Source of the DNA: Ambrosia x helenae
Lineage: Eukaryota; Streptophyta; Magnoliopsida; Asterales; Asteraceae
NCBI GenBank assembly: GCA_030844895.1
Contig: CM061226.1
Coordinates: 49,660,898-49,724,897, forward strand
DNA: 64,000 nucleotides
Reading direction: 5' to 3'
A model generated the notes under the pieces. It ran no database searches. It saw only the letters and a list, made by a program, of their open reading frames with translations, and was not told the DNA's origin. Below are positions 24,401-34,388 of the stretch, in pieces (position 1 is the stretch's first letter; every line of letters starts with the position of its first letter). Both the position numbers and the translations under genes were made by a program.

Positions 24401-24803
24401 CTTTGTCTTTCTCAATGTCCACTGCATAGACATTGCCACATCTTTTGGCAATCAACAAAGTATGATCTTCAATGATCTTCTCTATCAACTTCTGGCCTTC
24501 TGGTGAGATGATCTTGCATGATGTCTTTGTGAAAAAGGAAGAATATCCTTTATCACACATTTGTGACACACTCAGCAAGTTGTATTCAAGGTTTTCAACC
24601 AGGTTGACCTTGTCAAACTGTATTTTGCCAGAGGAGACATTGCCATGTCCTAGCACATATCCCTTAGCATTGTTCCCAAAGGATACAGATCCTTCTCTTT
24701 GGCTGATAAAATTGTTTATCAGGTATCTGCATCCAGTCATGTGCATAGAGCCTCCACTATCAACATACCATATGCTGTTTAAGCCCCTGGAAACTCTCTG
24801 CAC
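21495..24803 (-). CDS. Copia pol: protease, integrase, reverse transcriptase, RNase H
   Basis: About 1,100 residues. The order is: protease (IWYVDSGGSMHMTG), gag-pre-integrase zinc domain (LWHRRLGH ... CVSCLKGK), integrase core (HMDLFGPV, IDDYSRFTWVFF, RSDNGTEF, PEQNGVVERKNRT), RVT_2 reverse transcriptase (WVQAMQDEL, GTRWVFRNK, YQMDVKSAFLYG, LVQIYVDDIIFGST), and RNase H (AFSDSDYAGC, STAEAEYIVAAS, DSKSAISI, KHIEIRYHFIRD). The frame is fully open from 24818. Gag ends in a different frame at 24815, so pol needs a -1 shift or a lost base relative to gag. The first codon is not a true start. All catalytic motifs look intact. Confidence 0.95.
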   Translation of the reverse strand: MQRVSRGLNSIWYVDSGGSMHMTGCRYLINNFISQREGSVSFGNNAKGYVLGHGNVSSGKIQFDKVNLVENLEYNLLSVSQMCDKGYSSFFTKTSCKIISPEGQKLIEKIIEDHTLLIAKRCGNVYAVDIEKDKVLNNTACFFSRASTSETDLWHRRLGHVNFKTINKVTKMGLVRGLPLKVYQCQEYCVSCLKGKQHKSSYKSIEESKTTACLQLLHMDLFGPVKIMSLGKKKYCLVIIDDYSRFTWVFFLFSKDEAAEIIKFFILQVEKQYSLPVKTIRSDNGTEFRNKTLDEFCLSKGIIRQYSVPRTPEQNGVVERKNRTLIEGARTMLADSGLPLYFWAEAVNTSYYVQNRVLVVKRHSKTAYEVLHGMKPLISLFRAFGCQCFILNIKESISKFAAKVDSGYFLGYSSTRKAYKVFNSHTRIVEETLNVKFNESKHTLIPAHPAELFDLDNFHFGPEKAVTSSKPTYYGDKRFDDEDPTPWTPQTVIKSTSKSSEVPQTSDQTSTEEQTQTSGSVDPTTEDQETSEPDIIDLSSLFEEHEPPTPVSGLQQLIEHRDHPLDQIMGDIASGVLTRNQLSNFCLFSAFISQLEPKKYQEALKDNNWVQAMQDELLQFNKQQVWEICPLPPNKQPIGTRWVFRNKQDEAGMIIKNKARLVVQGYSQEKGIDYDETFALVARLEAIRLFLAYAISNKIKVYQMDVKSAFLYGKIKEEVYVCQPPGFEDPSHPEWVYRLDKALYGLKQAPRAWYDTLSTFLLKNNFTRGAIDKTLFIKHVGNHVLLVQIYVDDIIFGSTNTKLCDDFKKLMQSKFEMSTMGELQYFLGLQIKQQTNGTFIHQSKYVKELLNKFSLKDCKSCSTPMTPITQVEPDDQGKQVDQTMYRCMIGSLLYLTASRPDIMFSTCVCARYQSAPRESHLIAVKRIFRYLKGTPTLGIWYPASSNTKLSAFSDSDYAGCKMTRKSTSSGCQFLGNCLVSWQSKKQTSVATSTAEAEYIVAASCTSQIQWLQYQLLDYGIKETKTPLFVDSKSAISIIQNPVQFSKTKHIEIRYHFIRDCYEKGKIEVKHVATANQIADIFTKPLDTSTFQKLVSMLGMLNL

Positions 24804-24814
24804 ACAATAGCAAA

Positions 24815-27391
24815 TTAGTTAGATTTAGGAACCCAAGCCTGTTTGGCTTTGGGTTTGCTCTTGAGAACAGTTACAGTTTGTTCTTGACCAGGTTGAGAAA
24901 TCCATGTCTTTTTGGCAATGGATTTTTCATTAAGAACCATGGTGGTATCCTTTTCAGGACCACCATCAACCTTGGTCATCAGTAGTTGTACAAAATTCAT
25001 TAGTTTTTGAATCTCAGCAGTTTGTGAAACTGCTGAAGAATCAGGTCTAACTACTGATAAAGAATTTTGAGAAAAAGATTTTAGTTGAGATTTTATCTTT
25101 TTCTGAGAAAAGGTGTTTTCAGGTTGTTGTTTCTTGGGATTAAAGGTTCTTTCATAATCATTTCTGATTTGATTTCCCACAACCTTTTGTTTAATTTTAT
25201 GATTGAACTGAATTCCTTTTCTGTATCTACAAAACTCTGTTTTGTGGTTGAACAGACCACAAATTTCACACTCTTTTGCCTTTTGTTTTTGATCTAAAGG
25301 CAAATTTCTGACATTAGTGTAAAGATTTTGCTCATCAGTAGTTTTCAGGGTCTCAACTCCTGATGTAGATGAAACTACTGATGGCTTGTTGTCAGATTTT
25401 GTTAATACTTCTGAAGTACTTTCTTTGAAAATGCCAGGATTTCTGTTTAGAAAGTTTTCATGGAAAGATGTGCAGTCTTTCCCTTCAGAAGTTTCATTTG
25501 AAACAATTTTTCTCCCATCTTCAGTAGTTTTGGGAGAGAAATCTGTTGGTGTTTCAACATGATGGTACCCTATGCCAAACTTAACATTTGAAGCACTCTG
25601 TTTGTTTAGCAATAGCTGGTACCCCTTACAAGAATCCACCCATTTTTCACAACTGATCTTGGTGTCAGCAAGCTCTTTTCTGACATTCCCAAGATCTTCT
25701 ATCATCATTTTAATTTGTGCTTGGGTTTCAATAGCTAAGTTAGTTAATTTAGAGGCTTCTTTTGTTTTAGCAGTAAGTTTTCTCTCTAAATCACACTTCA
25801 TCTGAGTGTATTTTCTTTCTAAATCATTGGCTTTTCCTTGTAAGTGCACATTTGTCTCTCTTATGAGAGCAAAAGTTTCTTTGCAAGAATTTGAGCAAAG
25901 TTTTGTCAAAGATTTTTTTGATACATGTGACAATGCAGATTTTGAAGTACAGCCTTCAAATGCCATTAAGGCAAAGTTCTTTCTGCCATTGTCTGGTTCT
26001 CCCCAGTTGATGTCAAACACCTTGTTGTCTGCATCAGGATTGCAATCTGTGGTGTCAAAAGGGAGACTGCTCCAGTCAACATACCCTGAGGTGAAAAGAC
26101 TTTGTTGAGAGGGTTGTTGAGGCTGTGGAGGATGTTGAGCAGCTGGAAAGGGAGGGATTGATTGTTGGCTCTGCATCTGTTGAGCAGGCATTTGAACATA
26201 TTGTACTTATGGCATGTATTGCTGTTGAGGAGCTTATGCCTGTACAAAATGAGCACTCCCTTGAGTTCCATTATTCCTATTATAATTGGGGTTAAAGTTA
26301 TTTCCAGATTGTGATTGGTTAAAGCTAGAGTTTCTACACTCTCTAGCAAAGTGTCCCAACTTCTGACACTTGTGACATCTCAGTTTAGATTTGTCAAAAC
26401 CAATTTTTGTATTACTGGTCAATCATGGAAATTTCCTTCCTGACCTTTTATAAAACTTGTTAGTTTTAATGCTTAGCATGGCCAGTTGGTGTAAAATGTC
26501 CATTTCTTCTAAGTCATCACTGCTAAAGTTTTTCAAATCATCCATGATAAAACATAGATTATCAGCAGTTTGACTTTGGTCATCATTGTCATAACCTGGG
26601 AAAGATCTTTCTGATGAGATCCCAGTTGTTATGTCAATGTTGTCATAAGATCCATAGGAACAAGTTGGTGAGTCTTGTCCCAAAAGTGTTGTACTACCTA
26701 GTAGGTAGTCATCAGCAGTTTTACCAGATGATTGTAATTTCTTCTTTTGATCAATTTCTCTCTCAAAAGTAAGTAATCTCCCATGGAGTTTGTTAAGAGT
26801 GAGGGAGCTAAAATCTGGTGAGGATCTTAAAACAATGGAGTATGTTTCCCATTTGTCTGGTAAAGACCTTAAAAATCTATGTAGCATAGATACTGTTGTA
26901 TAGGTCTGACCATTTAACTTTAGCTCAGATATTAATGAGGAGAATCTTTCAAATTGTTGAGTTAAAGTTTCCCCATTAATGTGAGCAAATGTCTCATATT
27001 GTTGAGCTAAAATTTCTCTGGTGTTGGCAATCACCTCTTCAGTTCCTCCAAACTGTTCTTTAAGACAATCCCAGAGTTCTTTGGCACTTTCACAATGTAA
27101 AAGGCCAGAGTATATCTCATTTGGGAGAGCCATTGCCAACATAGAGAATGCTTTTGCATCTAGCTCAAGTTTTAGGAAATCATCATCTGTATAGTCTTTT
27201 GGTTCTTTAGGAACCTCAACTTTAGTTTCAAGATTTATGTTTACTGGTTTGTGAGGACCATATATCACAGATCTCCAACAACCTGTGTTGGTTTGTGACA
27301 AGGTATGTGCCATTCTCTTTTGCCATATGTTGTATTCATTTCTTACAAGCATGGCAGGTTTAGTAGCAGAACCAGTATTATGTGGATCCAT
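24815..27391 (-). pseudogene. Copia gag with two CCHC zinc knuckles, three in-frame stops
   Basis: The likely start is the ATG at 27391 (MDPHNTGSATKP). Residues to about 320 match the Copia gag polypeptide (NEYNIWQKRMAHTL, CLKEQFGGTEEV, LISELKLNG, FLRSLPDKWE). Zinc knuckle 1 is CHKCQKLGHFAREC (about 26380). Coiled-coil stretches follow (LTAKTKEASKLTNLAIETQA). Knuckle 2 is CEICGLFNHKTEFC (about 25260). The same frame is cut by TGA at 26423-26425, TAA at 26234-26236 and TAA at 26207-26209, before the final TAA at 24815-24817. A gag of this size with two knuckles fits SIRE-type elements. Confidence 0.88.
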
Positions 27392-27537
27392 TTTAAAGAG
27401 TATTGATTTGTCAGATGACTCTTTTAAGTGATGGATGTTTGATAAAAAGTGAACTTTTGATCTTTTATTGAGTATCAATAAGAGCTTTGTGTCTGATTCT
27501 CAATTTGTTAGATTGATATGTGATCAGATAAACCAAT

Positions 27538-27549
27538 GCTCTGATACCA
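27538..27549 (-). promoter_or_regulatory. Copia primer binding site (tRNA-Met type)
   Basis: Minus strand TGGTATCAGAGC, two bases from the 5' LTR. Complementary to the 3' end of initiator tRNA-Met, the usual primer of plant Copia elements. Confidence 0.9.
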
Positions 27550-27551
27550 AT

Positions 27552-28270
27552 TGTTGGATCAGTTTGCTCTTTGTTTAAGTAAGAACTTGCTATCTTTGAC
27601 ACTTAAGTGTTTAGCAAGCTCTTGTATATCAGATTATAAGCACAGCGGAATGTATAAGTTAAAGCAACACTTTTTATACTTAAGAGGAGTTATTACTCCC
27701 CCTAGATGATTGAAACTAATAATGACAAGTATTTATTATGAATCTAAGCAGTAAATGAGAATTAGATACTTAGACAGATTCACAATAAATACTGAAATGG
27801 AATAGAACAGTGAAAGTGTTTGAAGGATTTTTCTACTAAAATCAATGTCTAAAATAGAAGGTTGAAGCCTCCTATTTATAGACGTTTACATACATGTATC
27901 TTGCCCAAAAAGCAAGTACAGAAACATCAGAAACAAGTTGCACAAGTTGCAACATTGAAACTAACAAATACAGCTAAAAGTAATAATAAACAATAAACTA
28001 CTGATACAAAAGGCGGTGGAAAATATCTGATGCTAAGTGCTGATGAATGACAAACTACTGATGAGTAGTTTGTCTTCAGTACTTCTGAAGTGAACTTGTC
28101 TGGTTTGGACTTCAGAACTTCTGATGAAGTTTCTTCTTCAGCACTTCTCATATCTTCTCTTCAGCAGTTTCTTGTCTTCTCTTCAGTACTTCTATACTTA
28201 GCCAAAATGACAGAAGTGAATTAGACTAAGGTTTCCAAAAGTGGTTTCACCAATCCTCTTTGTCCTAACA
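27552..28270 (-). repeat. Copia 5' LTR
   Basis: 719 bp, begins TGTTGG and ends CTAACA as seen on the plus strand. Same length as the 3' LTR with three observed differences. Confidence 0.95.
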
Positions 28271-28275
28271 CCCCA

Positions 28276-28344
28276 TACCCCAAATATGAGTTTGGCTGGT
28301 GGAAGTCTTTCTTGCCACCAACAGCTCAGAATCAACAAGTATGA
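28276..28344 (+). CDS. YCF54: YCF54 exon 3, C-terminal part after the insertion
   Basis: Directly after the duplicated CCCCA (28271-28275) the frame resumes with YPKYEFGWWKSFLPPTAQNQQV and a TGA at 28342-28344. This is the conserved C-terminus of Ycf54, now 11.5 kb from the rest of its exon. Confidence 0.92.
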   Translation, partial: YPKYEFGWWKSFLPPTAQNQQV

Positions 28345-28780
28345 AAATAATAAGCTTTCAATACAGAGTGCTGTGCTGTAGGATCGATAGGATGGTTTGT
28401 ATGTTTGAGGTAATAAGGATGTTAAACAATGTTGGTAAGTTCATTTTTTGTCCGAGTCGTTAAGTGAAGGCTGCTAAAACTTTTTTATTTTTATTTTCGG
28501 CAAACAGACTTAACAAACTGATTTCTCGTCTGCCTGCTGTTAGATAACCCGAATCAAGTGACCTGATTTTAATGCATCGGTTAGGTTTATGTATGGACTT
28601 ATACTGCGCTCGGCTCATCATGTCACCTAAATAAGTAATTTCCTGGATGATCTTTTTGAACTGTAGCATTATTTTCAAGTTCAACTGGTCACCTGAAATC
28701 TCTCAATCAGATAATTCAGAAATATCAGTTCATATAATCGCTTAGTAATAATAATTGATGGTGTTGTTTCTTGTTGATCG
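28345..28780. other. 3' flank of YCF54
   Basis: AT-rich sequence likely including the YCF54 3' UTR. No other gene or element was recognised. Confidence 0.5.
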
Positions 28781-29199
28781 CTAAGGGTGCAAGGGGCACT
28801 TGTTGTAAAAATTTTCCAATTAACCGATTTTAACCAATCCTGCTTTACCACATCACTTCACTGATTTACTTCCTGAAACAGTTTTTTGGAGGCAACACTC
28901 CACTGATTCTTTTATTTATACTCCACTGATTCTTTTATTTATTTACATTTAAACCCCAATTTTTTTTTTACATTTTTAAACGGTTTTAAATTTATTTCTT
29001 ACTATTGCAACCGTTCCACCAAACGGCCAACAAAATTAAATTGTAAATCTTGGAAACCGTCGATTGATTTGAATTCGTCTTACCAAAACCGTCAGTCACT
29101 TTATTTTAACAGTGCACCGTCGATTGTATATAAACTGATCAAACCGTGGGGTTAAAAGCCACACTTTACACGGTTAAAAAAAACCAAACACACCAAAAA

Positions 29200-32100
29200 A
29201 TGAACCCGTGGACCGAAGAGGAAGAAATGGCCCTTGTGGTTTGCCACAAGGATGCGTCGAATGACCCCGAAATTCAACTCCCCCCCCCGAGGGGTTTTGG
29301 GCTCGAGTGTTTAGCGACTTCGTTGAACATGTTGGCACCAACATAACCAAGACCATCTGCGACCTCCAGTTCAAGTGGGGCGACCTCAACATCAAATGTG
29401 AGAGCTGAACCACCCTATACGAGCAACAAATGAGGGAAGATCCGGAGCTTGATGAGGAGTTGGCTATCGAATTCACTCAATATGAGTATGGGATTCGATA
29501 CGGCAACGCTTTGTGTGACACCTGACAAACTCCGGTTAATAACTTTCGTTAAACTAGTAAGTCTACCTTAGCGGGTCATGCATATTACGTACTTAACTGG
29601 GTCAGTCGAGTCATTACGATAATTTTGGGAATCGTCGGGAGTCATTACAATGATCCGCGGGATCATCGGGAGTCGTTACAATGATCCGCGGGATCATCGG
29701 GAGTCGGTCCATAACCATGTGTACAAGGATTGGTGATTCGTGGAATCACCGGGTTTAACGCACACACGCAAGTCTCGAGTCCCGGGAATTGGTGAACGGA
29801 CGTAAACGTGTTAGTTATCATGCATTATATGTTTGTAATCATTATGTGACTTATCGGTATGTGAATACGTGTTTATATACGTTAAAATAGTGTTCAACGC
29901 GCCAAAAACTCAACCCGGAATGCTATAGGCGATTAGGAACCTGGGGGGTTTCCTAATCGCCAGTATATAGGCGATTGGGAGGGGATTAGGGGCGATTAGG
30001 ACTCCTAATCGCCTGATCAGCTTCCCTACTCGCCTGATCTTCTATGCACGAGTCAAAACACCTATAAATACAACCCTTGACTCCCCAAACACCATTTGTG
30101 CAACCCTAACAGATCCTAAGCCTCCCACACACCTCAAAACACTTCTGGAACTCATTTTGCTTCAAAACTCACCATTTCCAAGCTAACACACCTTTCTTTG
30201 ATAAAATCCAAGGTGTGTTCTTCATCCCAAACCTTTGTAATGTTATTGTTTTGGTTCCCCAAAAGTCCAGACCTTGTTTTGCTAAGTATGTGTCTTTAAA
30301 AACCTTTGAAATGAGTTCTAAAACAAGTCTACACCATAATACTTTCTATATGTGAAGTATTTATGCATATGATGATTTTTGGTGATTATAACATGAATGT
30401 TTCTATGAAATCGATGTACTTCTGATGTGTAGGAGTTATTAGGATGATTATCTAAGGATTTGAGCTATTGTTATAGTGTTTTGATGAAAATATGCATTTT
30501 GACCCATTTGGATGATTCTTGAAGAATTAGGATGTTATGATATGATTCATTGCTTGTTTGTTGTTAGAAATCACACTAGGATGATATTATAACATACAGA
30601 TGATGATTTGCAAGTTGTAGGAGGTGTAATCTGGTCCTTACCATTTAAGGAAAGATTTCATAGTTAATGAAACCTAGTACTTTGCCATTTTTGGAAATAA
30701 TCGCACCGAGGCCGTTCGAGCAGAGGTAAATTGGGGGGTTTTTGCTTGGAATGGGTTGGTTAATGGTTTAGGTTTGATGTTGGGTGTTTTTACATGTTTC
30801 AGATCTGATTTGGAGGGTTTAACGCGCGAAATTGCGCGATAGCTGAACAGGGGCGAATAGAGCTCTAATCGCCCTAATGTATCAGGCGATTAGCCCCCTA
30901 CTCGCCAGTTGACCATCCCCTACTCACCAGTTGACTTTTCCTAATTGCATGTTAGTTTCCTAATCGCGTGTACTGCTGTCGTAAGCGTATTTTGACATCC
31001 CGGAACATGATTTGACACCTAGGAACATGATAGGAACCCCGGGATACACCCAATGACTTAGTAACACGTGTTCGGACTTGTTTATGCGTTAATTGAACAT
31101 TATGCTAGACTAGGTGAACTCTTGCGCGTATTAAGTGTTTAATTGCATATGTTGCATGATGTCTTGTATTTGTCTAACACGTGAGATGTCGGGTCACCAA
31201 TGGGATGTCGGGTCTTGTCTGGTACGGTCGGTTTAACAGTCAAAGGTGTTTTCAAACGTTTATGGTTATGGTCCGGACATTCGGGGACTAATTAACCTGC
31301 GGGTTATTAGTCCGGGTACTTACATACATCTTATGACAGGTCGCCGCTATTTGGGGCTATCATAGCATACTGATTTAACTGTTTTCAAGTAATGCAATCT
31401 AAGGTGAGTTCACGGCCCCACACTTTACTAGTTTTGTTTTCGGGGTGAGAAACATGCTTATACATTTTGATCACACATTTACATGTTGTACATTATAAAC
31501 ACACGTTTTCATGTTATACTATGGCTCACACTTTATTACTATACGGTTCATCTAAGTCCCTTAGAAACCACTAATACGAGGATGTAGCGGGGAAATGTGG
31601 ATAGCGCTATTGGGCCTGACAAACCCCACTCGACGGCTGGAGGCCGGGCGGGTGCATATTGTCTCAATCACACTAGGCTTACCGAAGATGAGGTAGTCTG
31701 TAAACAAGGGTATCACACAGTCAGCAATGGTTTCGCCCGTATGAGTAACACACTTAACGCCTAGCTAGCGTACGAACAAGCATAGTATGAACAGTAACAA
31801 TAACAGTAACGGTAACAATTTTTAAAGGATTAATGAAACGCTTATTGAAAAAGAAAAACCTGTGAACTCACCAGCATTATATGTTGACATTTTTGGCATG
31901 TTTTCTCAGGTCGCTAAGGTAGCGGTTAATGGACTAGGCGCACGGCGTCTAGAAGTCTTGTTGCATATTAAACAATGTTTTGTAAACTGTAATATGTCTT
32001 TTGGTTGTAAACAAGAAATGCTTCCGCTACTGGTTTATGGCTTAAAGCATAATCTTTTGGTTGTTGCATGGAATGTCTTACGTATTTTCTTACATTTAGT

Positions 32101-32232
32101 TGTCGTTTATTGTGGCCGTTGACTCGGATCCTGGTGTGTCACGCGCCTCGCGGTAAAACCCCGCATGTGAAAATTTGAGGGTGTGACACTTTCGAACATG
32201 TCGAGGCATGGCGATTATTGCGCCAACTTTAA
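29200..32232 (+). pseudogene. Harbinger ORF1-like Myb/SANT protein, broken
   Basis: Starts MNPWTEEEEMALVVCHKDAS, a SANT/Myb-like domain with conserved W at the third residue. In the next frame, after a C-run near 29281-29290, it continues FWARVFSDFVEHVG, ITKTICDLQFKWGDLN and LYEQQMREDPELDEELA. It is cut by TGA at about 29412. The 2,675-bp solo LTR enters after AACG-CTTTG at 29513, and the frame resumes at 32191 with FEHVEAWRLLRQL-stop. Such proteins partner the Harbinger transposase in DNA binding; plant copies are often misnamed as glutathione S-transferase T3-like. A frameshift, a stop and an insertion make it dead. Confidence 0.75.
29514..32188 (+). mobile_element. Solo LTR, family A copy 1 (2.68 kb)
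   Basis: TGTGACACC...GGTGTGACA with flanking CTTTG/CTTTC (29509-29513, 32189-32193; one mismatch). No PBS, PPT or coding region, so it is a solo LTR of a long-LTR element, Gypsy by its similarity to Gypsy LTR ends here. CTATAAATA at about 30061-30069 is a good TATA box, with two clusters of GGCGATTAGG/CCTAATCGCC words, one just upstream (29925-30030) and one downstream (30830-30965). Its last 65 bp closely match the solo LTR ending at 42829. Confidence 0.85.
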
Positions 32233-32643
32233 GTATTTTTCTTTGTTTTTTAAGTATTTTTTTGTTTTGTATTATTTATGTTTAAAATATTTATGTTTTA
32301 ATGCAAGGTTTTTTATTTTTATTTACTTTTACATTTTAATAAACACACGGTTAGTACAAAAACCTTAAAAAATAAACGGTAAACTTAACAAAACTACAAG
32401 ACACACGGTTAAAACATAAAAAAGGTGAAATTTCTATAAGCTCAAAATTAAAATAACAACCGGTACCAGCCCGTTAGATAGAACCAGCAAAACGGTCCAC
32501 GGGACCACTACCAGCGTGGGTGGCGGCGGTGTTACTGTGCTGGTAGTGGGTACTTGTGACCAATTCGGATGGCGTCCCGTCCCCCTTAAGTAATTTGGTA
32601 TTTCTACAGTTGTATTTTCATATATGATTATAATTATTAAAAA

Positions 32644-34379
32644 GAGAAAATTGCTTGAATAGTCCCTGTGGTTTGCACAATTTTCACCTATAGTCCCTAA
32701 GTTTTTAAAATTACATGTATAGTCCTCAACTATTGGTGTTTCTTAACTCGGATAGTCCTTGGAGTGGCTGTGAAATTACTAAATTACCCTTTTGCTGGAT
32801 GGAGGTTAAATAATCCAGTTAAGTAGATGTAAAATTACTAAATTACCCTTACCCCAATAAAAATAAAAATAAACCAATTAATTAATAAATATAAAGAGGG
32901 TCCACTTAACCCCTTAACCAATTATTTTTCTCCACCTATTTTAGTGGGCACCACCACCACCACCACCACCACCACCACTTTTATAAAACCATTTAGAATG
33001 ATAAAACCCAAAAATAAAGGGGTGGGCTAAACATACCCCCTTGTTACTTGTCATACCCCCTCCCTAAAAAACCACTTTAAAATTTGTCAACTTTCCCTCT
33101 CTATTTTTTCAGATTTATCAAATAGTTTAGCCCACGCATGAATATCAATTTAACGATCTTATCAACTCAAATCTTGTGTTCTCATGATCTATCAAAACAA
33201 TTCTACAATTTTGTAATATATATAAATTTAGATTATATCTTTGAAATTATGAAAAAGGATCTTGATAATCTTTATAAAATTATATATATATAATTCAAAA
33301 GATTATGGAATAAAGTTTAGCAAAAAAGAAAGTAAAATGTTAAATTTGTATTATACAAAAACTTGAAGGGGAGAGTATATTTAGTAAAAATAATATAAAG
33401 AGGGGTACATTTAGCAGCCCCCAAAATAAATTACACACTCATCTCCATCCTAACTGTCATCCTCATATCCACTCCTTAAAACCAATAGCCGCCATCATGT
33501 ATCTTTACTGAGCTACATATGAAGTTTCAACACCATAACAACAAAACCAGCATCAATGTTTCCTTTCTCTCTCTCTTTCTCTTTCTTTCTCTCTCTCTCT
33601 CTCACACATCGCCTACATCAACCATAATTAAACAATTAGGGCACTTATCCAGCGATTCCCTTCAGTTGTAAACAGCGATCACCGGCAAACGGAAATACAG
33701 AGATAGAGAGAGATGAGGCTTCAACACAACGACCGGTCGACGGTTTGTGTATTCCGAAGACAGAAGTCCGATGATAGAAGAAAGATATTGAGGATATTCG
33801 TAGATTACGTTGTTGCTTGCTAGGTCACGTGTGTGGCGGTTGTACGAACAGGATAAAAAGGGGTGACGACGTTTTGATTTGTAGTTTTTTTTAATTATGC
33901 ATCAGCTCATCATCAGTTGTGATTTGTTTGATTGTTTGTGAAGGTGATGGGTGGGGAATATGAAGTGGGTGGGGCTGTGGTGGTTGGGATGTCGGTGGTG
34001 GTGGTGGTGGTGAAAGTGGGGATGGGTGGTGGTGGTGATAGGGTGGGAAGATGAAGTTGGTGGGCCCTACTAAAATATGTGGAGAAAAATAGTTGGCTAA
34101 GGGGTTAGTGGGCCATCTTTATATTTTATTAATTAATTGACTTTTATTTTTATTAGGGTGAGGGTAATTTAGTAATTTTACATCCACTTAACTGGATTAT
34201 ATAACCTCCATCCATCAAAAGGGTAATTTAGTAATTTCACAGCCACTCCAAGGACTATCCGAAAGGACTATCCGAGTTAAGAAACACCAAAAGTTGAGGA
34301 CTATATCTGTAATTTTAAAAACTTGGGGATTATAGGTGAAAATTGTGCAAACCACAAGGACTATTCGAGTAATTTTCTC
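32644..34379. mobile_element. MULE-type element with ~310-bp TIRs
   Basis: 1,736 bp. Ends GAGAAAATTGCTTGAATAGTCC, with a closely matching inverted copy at the right. Perfect 9-bp TSD TATTAAAAA (32635-32643, 34380-34388). The inverted repeats run about 310 bp each. The interior has no transposase but holds CACCACC / GTGGTGG and CTCTCT tracts, much like the MULE at 12.96 kb, and a nested small element at 33019-33422. Confidence 0.9.
33019..33422. mobile_element. Small non-autonomous element nested in the MULE
   Basis: 404 bp with imperfect TIRs GGGGTGGGCTAAACATACCCC and GGGGTACATTTAGCAGCCCCC, flanked by the 8-bp direct repeat AAAATAAA (33011-33018, 33423-33430). The TSD size suggests hAT. No ORF. 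Confidence 0.75.
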
Positions 34380-34388
34380 TATTAAAAA

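Larger units (their letters stand above)
16710..28270 (-). mobile_element. Complete Copia LTR retrotransposon (SIRE/Maximus-like) with third ORF
   Basis: 11,561 bp, with 719-bp LTRs (TGTTGG...CTAACA), tRNA-Met-type PBS, PPT and the 5-bp TSD CCCCA (16705-16709 and 28271-28275). On the minus strand the order is LTR, gag, pol (protease-integrase-RT-RNase H), a spacer, a ~1,166-codon extra ORF, LTR. INT before RT marks Copia. A large gag with two CCHC knuckles and a long ORF after pol fits the SIRE/Maximus lineage. I saw only three differences between the LTRs, so the insertion is young. In-frame stops in gag and in the third ORF, plus a gag/pol frame break, suggest it is defective now. Confidence 0.95.
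14866..28344 (+). pseudogene. YCF54: YCF54 (LCAA) gene, last exon split by a Copia element
   Basis: Ycf54/LCAA is a plastid stroma/thylakoid-associated factor needed for the aerobic Mg-protoporphyrin IX monomethyl ester cyclase step of chlorophyll synthesis. Exons are 14866-15096 (transit peptide), 15851-16092, 16586-16709, and the tail 28276-28344. Without the insertion and its duplicated 5 bp the CDS is 666 nt, or 221 residues, with correct splice sites and phases. The core KKYHFVVANAKFMLD, EQDFWLVIEPQFL, RPAVALVSTNGTWIK and FMKLRLDRVLEESFEA matches plant Ycf54. The Copia element enters after WVAP at 16709. Translation would then run eight LTR-encoded codons to TAA (16734-16736), losing the conserved 22-residue C-terminus (PKYEFGWWKSFLP...). 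Everything else is intact, so this is a fresh disruption. Confidence 0.93.
28785..32586. mobile_element. Probable PIF/Harbinger-derived element, outer limits uncertain
   Basis: Contains a Myb/SANT-like ORF1 remnant of the kind carried by PIF/Harbinger elements. Candidate ends are GGGTGCAAGGGGCAC at 28785, after TAA, and the roughly inverted GACGGGACG...CCCCCTTAAG at 32570-32590. The TIR match is poor, so the boundaries are tentative. A solo LTR occupies 29514-32188. Confidence 0.4.
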
